Part shown: positions 1 to 5,954 of the stretch, piece by piece
Layout of the letters: each line of letters begins with the position of its first letter
Position numbering within the stretch: position 1 is the stretch's first letter
NCBI GenBank assembly: GCA_030598885.1
Contig: JAUVOZ010000097.1
Location: forward strand, 1-7,599
Direction: 5' to 3'
From: Anaerolineae bacterium
GTDB taxonomy: Bacteria > Chloroflexota > Anaerolineae > Anaerolineales > E44-bin32
Length of the DNA stretch: 7,599 nt
Made by a program: the position numbers and the translations under genes
The notes under the pieces: generated by a model
Databases searched by the model: none
What the model saw: the letters and a program-made list of their open reading frames with translations, nothing else
What the model was told of the DNA's origin: nothing

Positions 1-75
1 GAGTCGACGACAACCATAACTGCGCTGGGCGGAGCTGCGATCTTGCTGGGAGTGTGGTGGGTGAATCGGGGTTAG
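1..75 (+). CDS. C-terminal end of a membrane protein (partial)
   Basis: An open frame enters from the left edge and ends at TAG 73-75, giving 24 residues. They read as one hydrophobic segment (TITALGGAAILLGVWWV) followed by a short NRG tail, as expected for a protein ending in a membrane anchor with a tiny, positively charged end. Its stop overlaps the stop of the convergent phosphatase gene (72-74 on the minus strand). Tightly packed convergent genes are common, which supports a real gene end. The product cannot be named from so little sequence. The alternative is a chance open frame, since 24 codons is short; the membrane-helix pattern is the main argument for it. Confidence 0.42.
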   Translation, partial: ESTTTITALGGAAILLGVWWVNRG

Positions 76-1220
76 GGATTAGAGGTGCTGATTGGAGCGA
101 CGGTCGGCAATGGGAAGGGGGTTGAACTCGCTTCCGGCATGAGGGTAGCGGTTAGCGCAGAGGGTTGGGTGTAGGTATTGGCGGGAGTTGGCGTAGTCAG
201 TGACCAGGGCGTAATCGTCGAGGTCGACTCGATAGCAGGTGAGATGGCTGCAGTTTGTGTGCTGCTAGGAGTAGGAGTGGCGGCCGACCAAGGCCATGGA
301 CCAAACCACCAGCCCGAGGCCAAGGACAGCAGTATAAGGCAGATCAATCCCACACTGCCAGCGATGGCGATCAAAATCCAAGCCGCCTGGCGACTTAGCC
401 TCGTTCGTCGAGGTAGTTTAAGAGCGGTTAGGAGGACGATAGTGATGTTGTCGTGACCGCCGCGAGTTCTCGCTAAATCGACAAGGGAGATAACCGCATC
501 CCTGGGAGATTGCTCCTGCAGCGCTTGTAAGATTTCATCCTTTTCAACAAGATCAGTCAAACCATCTGTGCAGAGCAGAACCTGATCGCCTCGTCGAAGG
601 CGGAGGCCTTGATTAGCCTCAGAGCGGGCATCACTTTCATGCGCCTTTATGCGAAGGCGCATGTCTGGTTTGGGTAGCTCACGGCTGCCAATGTAACGGA
701 GTAGCACATGGGCTTGGGGATGATCTCGTGCTTCGTCTGGAGTGATGATGCTGTAATCAATAGCTTCCTGTATCCAAGTGTGGTCGATGGTGATCTGGTG
801 GAAGCGTCCCTCCCGCAAGAGGTAGATACGGCTGTCCCCGGCGGAGGTGGTGTACAACCGAGATCCAATAATCCAGGCCACCGCTACGGTTGAGCCCATA
901 CCCACCTGTTCTGGTACTTCCTGTGATGCTTGTAGGACAGCGCGGCCCGCATCCTCAACCACGGCTCGGAGTTGAGAAATGGGATCGTTTACTGTGGAGG
1001 CGGTCAAGTTGTTGACGATAGTGTCGGCTGTAATCTGAGCAGCAACCTCACCGGCTTTGTGCCCCCCAATACCGTCGGCGACCACCGCTAATAGCATGGG
1101 TCTATTGTCGCCTTTAACATGGTAGCTTTTTACGAGATATCGATCCTCGTTATGATCACGCACCTCACCGGGATGGCTCAACTCGGCCACCATTATGTGT
1201 GGAGATTCACCAGGCATCAT
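72..1220 (-). CDS. PP2C-family Ser/Thr protein phosphatase with C-terminal membrane anchor
   Basis: Metal-dependent PPM/PP2C phosphatase of 382 aa, expected to remove phosphate from Ser/Thr residues placed by Hanks-type kinases. Residues about 8-266 form the catalytic domain. Motifs seen are RDHNED (21-26), ADGIGGH (48-54), GMGSTV (107-112), SAGDSRIY (126-133), CTDGLTDL (217-224) and GGHDN (254-258), so the Asp metal ligands (D26, D49, D219, D257) are all present. Residues 279-303 form one transmembrane helix after a basic RRTR stretch. The last about 70 residues are rich in Thr, Ser and Pro and should lie outside the membrane, with the phosphatase in the cytoplasm. The start ATG at 1220 overlaps the stop of the upstream VWA-FHA gene (ATGA). 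AGGAAAG lies 6-9 nt before it, and a second ATG follows at once. The gene is probably co-transcribed with the VWA-FHA gene. The family is clear; the substrate is unknown. Confidence 0.95.
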   Translation of the reverse strand: MMPGESPHIMVAELSHPGEVRDHNEDRYLVKSYHVKGDNRPMLLAVVADGIGGHKAGEVAAQITADTIVNNLTASTVNDPISQLRAVVEDAGRAVLQASQEVPEQVGMGSTVAVAWIIGSRLYTTSAGDSRIYLLREGRFHQITIDHTWIQEAIDYSIITPDEARDHPQAHVLLRYIGSRELPKPDMRLRIKAHESDARSEANQGLRLRRGDQVLLCTDGLTDLVEKDEILQALQEQSPRDAVISLVDLARTRGGHDNITIVLLTALKLPRRTRLSRQAAWILIAIAGSVGLICLILLSLASGWWFGPWPWSAATPTPSSTQTAAISPAIESTSTITPWSLTTPTPANTYTQPSALTATLMPEASSTPFPLPTVAPISTSNP

Positions 1221-3103
1221 GTCGCGCTTTCCTGGCTAGTCGGTGTGGATGGCTGAGCGTCATTCGCCGGTCGGATGCGCACTTCCGATGGTGGCGGAGG
1301 AACAGGGAGCCGGAAGCGAAAGGCTTTCCGACCAATGTGGACCAGATCTCCATGTTTTAGCTTTCGTCCCTCATCTGGTACCAACTCATAATTGATCCAA
1401 GTTCCTGCAACTGATCCTTGATCCCTCAATAGGTAGCCACCAGCTGCTTGACGGGTTAGGCGAGCGTGCAGCCCGGCGACAGATGGGTCGTCAAGGGGAA
1501 AAGGTGTCAAAGAGGGATCGCTCCCGAGGATGAAATCAGTGCCGGTTAGTGGGACGGCTTCCCCTTCTGTTCCGAGTGCATCAATGGGTATCAGATGAGC
1601 TTCTGCATGTAGATCATCGGATCGGCGCCTCAGGCCAGCACGCCTGAGAGGGCTCTTTATCCTGCCTGTCGTCTGGTCAGGAGTGCCCACAGAGACCAAA
1701 CGCTGTCTTCCCATGCTGATCATGACTACAGCTAGAACTATTCCGGCGATAATCACGGCAAACGCAGCCAGTATCGAGCCAAGAGCTGGTTTCAGCGCTG
1801 CCAGCCCGCGCGGCGGGGTTAACACCTTGATTCCGACTGAGTGGGCGATTGACGAGCCCTGCATCCCAAGCGAATCCTCAATAATGACCTGGATGGTATG
1901 CGTTTCAGTTTCCAGGTAGCCAGAGAGATCCCACTCGAACATGTCAAAGGGTGGTTCTGTGCACTGAGATATCACCGTACCATCAACGACGAATTGGCTG
2001 GCATTAATTGTCCTTGGGTGCTTGTCGGGAAAGGTGACCAGCAGGCGGATTGTTTGAGAGGTAGGGGGTATGTCGGCCAGGGTCAGGGTTGAGTCGTCCG
2101 TTTGGCGAACGATCTCATCTGGAGGTTGGATGAAAGTCACTTCAGGGGGACGCACATCGATCTCAAAGTTGTGGGTGTTTGACAGCGCGTCCAGTTCATC
2201 ACCGGTAACCCTGATCTGGATCTGATGGGTGCCTGATGTTACCGCGCGTGAAGTATAGGTTAATTGATATTGAGTCCGTTGAGCGAGAATTTGATCGGCC
2301 AGGTGGTTCAACCCTTGGGATGGATCGAACAGGAGGAGTTGACCACCAGTGGCTTCAGCCAGTTGGCGTAGAGGCTCAGCTTCGGGTTGTTCGATCACCT
2401 CCGGTGGACCGACTAGCACAGGGTAGAGTACGGTTCCGGTCTCGCTTGCCAGGCTCATGACATTGGCTATGGGTAGATCGCGCGGTGTAAGGAGTAGAGG
2501 GGTGATGAAAATGAGATGGGTGGGCATTCCGGGTATCGGGACCGGGTCGGTGGTGAAGTCAAGCGATCGTAACAGCAGGTCATAGCCGGAGATATTGTCC
2601 TCGAAGGTCGGTGTCAGATGAGTGAGGGTGGAGGCAAGGTCGGCGGCAGACTTGCTATGGGTCACCAAGGCTCCCTCCGCTGTCACCAGACTCAAGTCAT
2701 CGATCCCATAGATGATGGCTGTTGGTAGTTGCCACCAATCAAGCAGCGCTTGTCGTACTAAATCAAAGCGGGTGCGACCATGGGCGTCTCGCAACTTTAA
2801 CCCCGATGTCGTGTTAATCACATAGACTTGTCGGGTTCCAACTTGCTTCTCATGGATTGTCACTTCCGAGATCGGTGACTCATCTTCAAGCACGCTGAAG
2901 CTGGATGGCGGCAGGCCAGGGATATAGCGTCCTGTGCTGTCGACTACGGCGACGAAGAGTGTAACCTGGGGAAATTGGTTGGTTGTTGGAGGGGATATGC
3001 GGACGGTAACCCGCACTTGAGCAGCGGCGGGGTAAATGATGAACCAGGTAGCCAGCAGGATCCAAGTCAGAAACAGCCATCGTGCTCGTAGTTTCCCGCA
3101 CAT
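1217..3103 (-). CDS. Membrane protein with extracellular VWA-like domain and cytoplasmic FHA-like domain
   Basis: Predicted single-pass membrane protein, 628 aa from the start used here. The frame opens further to an ATG at 3151, adding 16 residues. I prefer 3103 because it puts a normal signal peptide (basic CGKLRARW, hydrophobic core, PAAAQ) at the N-terminus and fits an extended -10 just upstream. Numbering from the 3151 start: signal peptide 17-44; VWA-like domain about 105-300; Ig-like region about 335-445; transmembrane helix about 454-478; basic RRAGLRRR stretch; FHA-like domain about 520-616; Pro/Ser/Thr tail. The VWA metal site is degenerate: NTTSG (113-117) replaces DxSxS. The FHA domain keeps SVAGLHA but has GS where GR is usual and AGT where NGT is usual. 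The stop overlaps the phosphatase start, so the pair likely forms one Ser/Thr signalling unit. The ligand is unknown. Confidence 0.85.
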   Translation of the reverse strand: MCGKLRARWLFLTWILLATWFIIYPAAAQVRVTVRISPPTTNQFPQVTLFVAVVDSTGRYIPGLPPSSFSVLEDESPISEVTIHEKQVGTRQVYVINTTSGLKLRDAHGRTRFDLVRQALLDWWQLPTAIIYGIDDLSLVTAEGALVTHSKSAADLASTLTHLTPTFEDNISGYDLLLRSLDFTTDPVPIPGMPTHLIFITPLLLTPRDLPIANVMSLASETGTVLYPVLVGPPEVIEQPEAEPLRQLAEATGGQLLLFDPSQGLNHLADQILAQRTQYQLTYTSRAVTSGTHQIQIRVTGDELDALSNTHNFEIDVRPPEVTFIQPPDEIVRQTDDSTLTLADIPPTSQTIRLLVTFPDKHPRTINASQFVVDGTVISQCTEPPFDMFEWDLSGYLETETHTIQVIIEDSLGMQGSSIAHSVGIKVLTPPRGLAALKPALGSILAAFAVIIAGIVLAVVMISMGRQRLVSVGTPDQTTGRIKSPLRRAGLRRRSDDLHAEAHLIPIDALGTEGEAVPLTGTDFILGSDPSLTPFPLDDPSVAGLHARLTRQAAGGYLLRDQGSVAGTWINYELVPDEGRKLKHGDLVHIGRKAFRFRLPVPPPPSEVRIRPANDAQPSTPTSQESAT

Positions 3104-3109
3104 GTGCAC

Positions 3110-3118
3110 ATTGTAGCA
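3110..3118 (-). promoter_or_regulatory. Extended -10 promoter, probably giving a leaderless mRNA
   Basis: On the minus strand the bases read TGC-TACAAT, an extended -10 (TGn plus a 5/6 hexamer). No good -35 lies 16-18 nt upstream, which is typical of extended -10 promoters. The usual 6-nt distance from the hexamer puts the start of transcription at the A of the ATG at 3103. Neither this ATG nor the one at 3151 has a Shine-Dalgarno sequence, which fits leaderless translation of the VWA-FHA gene. Confidence 0.45.
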
Positions 3119-3189
3119 CGCGGTTGAAAGGGGGGTAGACCGAGTTTGCATTTGGTTTACAAATCGCGCACTAATCTTGGATCTAATTG

Positions 3190-3223
3190 TAAGATGATCT
3201 TAGCAGATGATAAACAGGGTTTA
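3190..3223. repeat. Two adjacent short palindromes between divergent genes
   Basis: TAAGAT-g-ATCTTA (3190-3202) and TAAAC-agg-GTTTA (3211-3223) are perfect inverted repeats with centres 21 bp apart, about two helical turns. They sit between the divergent VWA-FHA gene and the small membrane gene and run up to the start of the latter. They could be a repressor site or chance AT-rich palindromes. No known operator consensus is recognised. Confidence 0.25.
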
Positions 3224-3225
3224 TG

Positions 3226-3396
3226 ATGATATCAGGCAAGGACCATTTCCCAAGGGATGTCTACCCATTGGTAGAGACATTCCGGCCAAGTCTCGAATCA
3301 GACGAACGCCTAATCCGGGTGGTATTGATGACCGGATTTATGGTGGTATTGGCGATTGAGGTTTGGTTACTTTTGCAAGCGCTGCAGCTCTGGTAG
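3226..3396 (+). CDS. Small single-pass membrane protein, 56-57 aa, unrecognised
   Basis: Short frame with two ATGs in tandem at 3223 and 3226. AGGG at 3216-3219 is only 3 nt from the first ATG but 6 nt from the second, so I take 3226. The product has a polar, acidic N-terminal half (GKDHFPRDVYP, then LESDERLIR) and one C-terminal transmembrane helix (VVLMTGFMVVLAIEVWLLL) ending in QALQLW, a tail-anchor-like layout. Codon choice looks like that of its neighbours, and the charge and hydrophobicity pattern is that of a real protein. It diverges from the VWA-FHA gene and is followed 135 nt later by a good rightward terminator. I do not recognise a family. A membrane-associated accessory role is only an inference. 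The main doubt is the short length. Confidence 0.6.
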   Translation: MISGKDHFPRDVYPLVETFRPSLESDERLIRVVLMTGFMVVLAIEVWLLLQALQLW

Positions 3397-3531
3397 TAAG
3401 CAGTTTCCTAGAGCGAAATACCTAATGGAACTGCGGTAGAGCTATCGTGCCCATTCTTTCGTGACGGACTGTAGGTAACTAATATCTAACGACGCGACTT
3501 CCTAGCCTTTTTAGTCTCCATCTAGTGCCCC

Positions 3532-3566
3532 CTCTCGCTTATTACCTCAAATGCGGGAGTTTTTTT
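3532..3566 (+). terminator. Rho-independent terminator
   Basis: CTCTCGC (3532-3538) pairs with GCGGGAG (3553-3559) over 7 bp with one T.G wobble and a 14-nt loop, followed by seven T (3560-3566). It is oriented to end rightward transcripts, so it should serve the small membrane gene at 3226-3396 or a transcript starting in 3397-3531. There is no T run in the other direction, so it is not the guaA terminator. Confidence 0.7.
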
Positions 3567-3625
3567 GTAAGGTGGGGGTAAATCCTTGACAGCGTCGTGA
3601 AACTACTTGATCGATATGGTAAAGA

Positions 3626-5158
3626 TTACTCCCATTCGATGGTAGCCGGGGGTTTGCTGGTAATGTCGTAGACCACACGATTCACACCAGGTACTTCGTT
3701 GACGATGCGATTGCTTATGCGCGCCAGAACGGGGAGCGGCAAACGAGCCCAATCGGCGGTCATGAAATCATCGGTGGTAACAGCCCGTACAGCCACCGTT
3801 TCGGCGTACGTCCGCTGGTCACCCATTACACCTACAGATTGTACTGGAAGCAACACGGCGAAGGCTTGGGCGGTTTTTTTCCGTAGAAGCCCAGCGGTCT
3901 GCAGTTCATCAAGCACAATCTTGTCTGCAACCCGTAAGCGTTTCAGCCTTTCGACAGTGATCTCTCCCAGACATCTAACTGCCAGACCGGGGCCGGGGAA
4001 GGGCTGACGCCATACAAGGGATTCCGGCAAGCCTAAAGCGAGGCCAACTGCACGCACTTCATCTTTGAAAAGGAAACGCAACGGCTCAACCAGTTCCAAA
4101 TCGAAATCGGTGGGTAAACCGCCAACATTGTGATGGGTTTTGATCCGGGATGCCGCTCGCCGATCAGGGGCACTAGACTCGACTACATCTGGGTAGATAG
4201 TGCCCTGGACCAGGAAACGAGCCTGCCCGACCTTGTTCGCTTGAGCTTCGAAAACCCGGATGAATTTTTCGCCGATGATCCGTCGTTTATCTTCCGGGTC
4301 AGTCACCCCGGATAAGGCGTTGAGGAAGGTTTCGGTGGCATCTATCGCGATCAAACGCGCTCCCAGGTTCTCGTCGAACGCCTGAACCACTGCCTCCGCT
4401 TCACCATGACGCAACAACCCGGGATTAACAAATATACAGGTCAACTGGTCCCCGACAGCCCGTTGTACCAAAGCCGCGGCGACGGAAGAATCCACTCCAC
4501 CGCTAACTCCAGCGATTACTAGTTGATCGCCAATTTGAGCTTTCACTTGCTCGACTGAGTTCTCGACGATCGACTCGGGCGTCCATTCTGGTTGGGCATC
4601 GCAAATATCGACCGCGAAAGTCCGCAGGATCTCACCTCCGCCCGGGGTGTGGTGCACTTCTGGGTGGAACTGCAACCCGTAGCGTTTATGGAGGTTATCA
4701 CCGATGGCGGCAATGGGTGAATTTTCCGAACGGGCTGACACATGGAATCCGGGCGGTGGGATCTCAATCCGGTCCCCATGGGACATCCAGACGGGTTGTT
4801 TCCCGGCTGGGAGCAGTGGATCTTCAGTGAGGACTTCAATCTCGGCTGATCCGTACTCGGGATGTGTCGAGGCGGCTACCCGTCCACCTAGAGCGTGGGT
4901 GAGGGCTTGCATACCATAGCAGATGCCAAGGATGGGGAGACCGGATTCGAGCACGTAATCTGGAATAGATGGAGCTCCCGTCTGGTAAATCGAAGCCGGT
5001 CCACCCGACAGGATTAAACCTTTCGGCTGTAAGGCCAGAATCTGCTCGGCTGGCGTATCGTAGGGGAATAGCTCGCAGTACACATGCGCCTCGCGCACGC
5101 GCCGGGCGATCAGCTGTGAGGTTTGTGAACCGAAATCTAGTATTACGATGATGTCCAC
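3626..5158 (-). CDS. guaA: GMP synthase (glutamine-hydrolysing)
   Basis: Converts XMP, ATP and glutamine to GMP in the cytoplasm, the last step of guanine nucleotide synthesis. The 510 aa length is normal for the single-chain bacterial enzyme. Residues 1-190 are a class I glutamine amidotransferase: ILDFGSQ near the start, oxyanion motif SGGPASIY (51-58), nucleophile C80 in GICYGMQ, and H165 and E167 in FHPEV. Residues about 200-390 are the ATP-pyrophosphatase domain with the P-loop VSGGVDSS (218-225) and YPDVVES (322-328). The C-terminal dimerisation domain has QPFPGPGLAVR (385-395) and the family-typical end KPPATIEWE. The start is GTG at 5158; no ATG is available, and the N-terminus fits the family. 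No Shine-Dalgarno is visible and xpt ends 6 nt upstream, so translation is probably coupled to xpt. Confidence 0.98.
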   Translation of the reverse strand: MDIIVILDFGSQTSQLIARRVREAHVYCELFPYDTPAEQILALQPKGLILSGGPASIYQTGAPSIPDYVLESGLPILGICYGMQALTHALGGRVAASTHPEYGSAEIEVLTEDPLLPAGKQPVWMSHGDRIEIPPPGFHVSARSENSPIAAIGDNLHKRYGLQFHPEVHHTPGGGEILRTFAVDICDAQPEWTPESIVENSVEQVKAQIGDQLVIAGVSGGVDSSVAAALVQRAVGDQLTCIFVNPGLLRHGEAEAVVQAFDENLGARLIAIDATETFLNALSGVTDPEDKRRIIGEKFIRVFEAQANKVGQARFLVQGTIYPDVVESSAPDRRAASRIKTHHNVGGLPTDFDLELVEPLRFLFKDEVRAVGLALGLPESLVWRQPFPGPGLAVRCLGEITVERLKRLRVADKIVLDELQTAGLLRKKTAQAFAVLLPVQSVGVMGDQRTYAETVAVRAVTTDDFMTADWARLPLPVLARISNRIVNEVPGVNRVVYDITSKPPATIEWE

Positions 5159-5164
5159 GGAATT

Positions 5165-5737
5165 TCAGTCGGCGAACACGATCTTACCATCACTCATGTC
5201 GGAGATCACCGCCAGGGATTCGATTGGGACACCTAAGTAGGAAAGCATGTCGCGACCTCCCTCAAAGCGTTTCTCAATCAGAGCCCCAATCCCCACGACG
5301 GTTGCTCCAGCTGCCTCGGCCAACCGCACCAGCCCCATGATTGTCTGGCCAGTGGCCAAGAAGTCGTCGATGATTAAAACCTTTTCTTCTAAGGAGAGGA
5401 ATTCAGGAGAGACGATGAGTTCGACCATCCGACCTTTGGTGTGAGAGGGTGTCAGGGTGAGGAAGATCTGATCTGGCATAGTAATCGGCTTATGTTTGCG
5501 GGCATAGACTACAGGCAAACCCAAATGCATTGAGGTTGTTAGGGCAGGGGCGATGCCCGAGATTTCGGCGGTGAGTACCTTGGTCGCGCCCACTCGGGCG
5601 AAACGACTGGCCAATTCACGTCCACAAGCCTCCATCAACACCGGGTCAACTTGATGGTTGATGAAACCATCGACCTTGAGGATGCCGTCCCCCAGGTTTT
5701 TACCATCGGTCAGGATTCGTAGTTTGAGCTCATCCAT
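5165..5737 (-). CDS. xpt: Xanthine phosphoribosyltransferase
   Basis: Joins xanthine and PRPP to give XMP in purine salvage. The 190 aa protein matches the Bacillus Xpt pattern throughout: LKVDGFINHQVDP near residue 20, EISGIAP, VVYARKHK, the PRPP-binding loop VLIIDDFLATGQT at about 120-132, GALIEK, and ESLAVI near the end. The ATG at 5737 is chosen because MDELKLRI aligns with the usual Xpt N-terminus. The frame extends upstream to a TTG at 5782, but that TTG lies inside the promoter. Only 6 nt separate the gene from guaA, so salvaged XMP goes straight to GMP. No Shine-Dalgarno is seen; a GTGGG/CCCAC hairpin ends right before the ATG. Adenine phosphoribosyltransferase is less likely because the KVDGFINHQ and RKHK motifs are Xpt-like. 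Confidence 0.95.
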   Translation of the reverse strand: MDELKLRILTDGKNLGDGILKVDGFINHQVDPVLMEACGRELASRFARVGATKVLTAEISGIAPALTTSMHLGLPVVYARKHKPITMPDQIFLTLTPSHTKGRMVELIVSPEFLSLEEKVLIIDDFLATGQTIMGLVRLAEAAGATVVGIGALIEKRFEGGRDMLSYLGVPIESLAVISDMSDGKIVFAD

Positions 5738-5773
5738 GGTGGGGTTCCCACTTTCTTCGTCGAAGTGTAGTCC

Positions 5774-5802
5774 ATTGTACAACGGTGATGGAGGTCAGCC
5801 AA
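5774..5802 (-). promoter_or_regulatory. Sigma-70-type promoter of the xpt-guaA operon
   Basis: On the minus strand TTGGCT (5797-5802, 4/6) is followed after 17 nt by TACAAT (5774-5779, 5/6). The predicted start of transcription is near 5767, giving a leader of about 30 nt before the xpt ATG. That is too short for the purine riboswitch found before xpt in Bacillus. Confidence 0.7.
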
Positions 5803-5851
5803 ATCGCAGGCGGTAAATTCATCTCATCGCTAGATGGTATAAATTATAAAC

Positions 5852-5880
5852 TTGACATAGAACGAATGTTCCGATAGAAT
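5852..5880 (+). promoter_or_regulatory. Sigma-70-type promoter of lexA
   Basis: TTGACA (5852-5857, consensus) and TAGAAT (5875-5880, 5/6) are separated by 17 nt, with an AT-rich stretch upstream (5838-5851) that could act as an UP element. The predicted start of transcription is about 5887, 68 nt before the lexA ATG. An SOS box fills most of the spacer. Confidence 0.85.
5860..5871. promoter_or_regulatory. LexA operator (SOS box 1)
   Basis: GAAC-GAAT-GTTC is a perfect match to the GAAC-N4-GTTC box known for LexA of Bacillus, Actinobacteria and related groups. It lies between the -35 and -10 of the lexA promoter, where bound LexA would block RNA polymerase. This indicates self-repression of lexA. 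Confidence 0.88.
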
Positions 5881-5882
5881 AC

Positions 5883-5894
5883 GAACAAGTGTGC
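5883..5894. promoter_or_regulatory. Second LexA operator (SOS box 2, one mismatch)
   Basis: GAAC-AAGT-GTGC matches the GAAC-N4-GTTC box at 7 of 8 fixed positions, and a C precedes it as in the longer Bacillus consensus. It covers the predicted transcription start at 5887 and begins 23 bp after box 1, about two helical turns, so two LexA dimers could bind the same face. It is the weaker site. Confidence 0.6.
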
Positions 5895-5933
5895 GCTAAG
5901 GATGATACCGGGCTGACATCCCGGTGAGTGCAC
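5891..5933 (+). other. Stem-loop in the lexA leader
   Basis: ACCGGG (5907-5912) and CCCGGT (5920-5925) form a perfect 6-bp stem with a 7-nt loop. It is flanked by GTGCGC (5891-5896) and GTGCAC (5928-5933), which can pair as an outer stem with one G.T wobble. The structure fills most of the mRNA leader but leaves the AGGAGG at 5944-5949 free. It could stabilise the message or simply be chance; no riboswitch class is recognised. Confidence 0.4.
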
Positions 5934-5954
5934 AGGAATAGCAAGGAGGCAACA

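Noticed and set aside
3586..3620. Consensus TTGACA downstream of the terminator at 3532-3566
   Set aside because: No -10 at 16-18 nt spacing, and it would point into the 3' end of the opposite guaA gene.
4543..4919. Open frames of 70-100 codons on both strands inside guaA
   Set aside because: They lie fully within the conserved guaA frame and have no ribosome site or protein-like pattern.
5738..5782. Longer xpt starting at TTG 5782
   Set aside because: The TTG overlaps the -10 of the operon promoter, and the extra 15 residues do not match the Xpt N-terminus.
5843..5848. Perfect TATAAT on the minus strand as a second xpt promoter
   Set aside because: The -35 position holds GAACAT, with no match, and the hexamer lies in a generally AT-rich palindrome (5838-5848). 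The promoter at 5774-5802 is better.
5928..5954. Longer lexA starting at GTG 5928
   Set aside because: It has no ribosome site and lies in the leader hairpin, while ATG 5955 has AGGAGG at good spacing.
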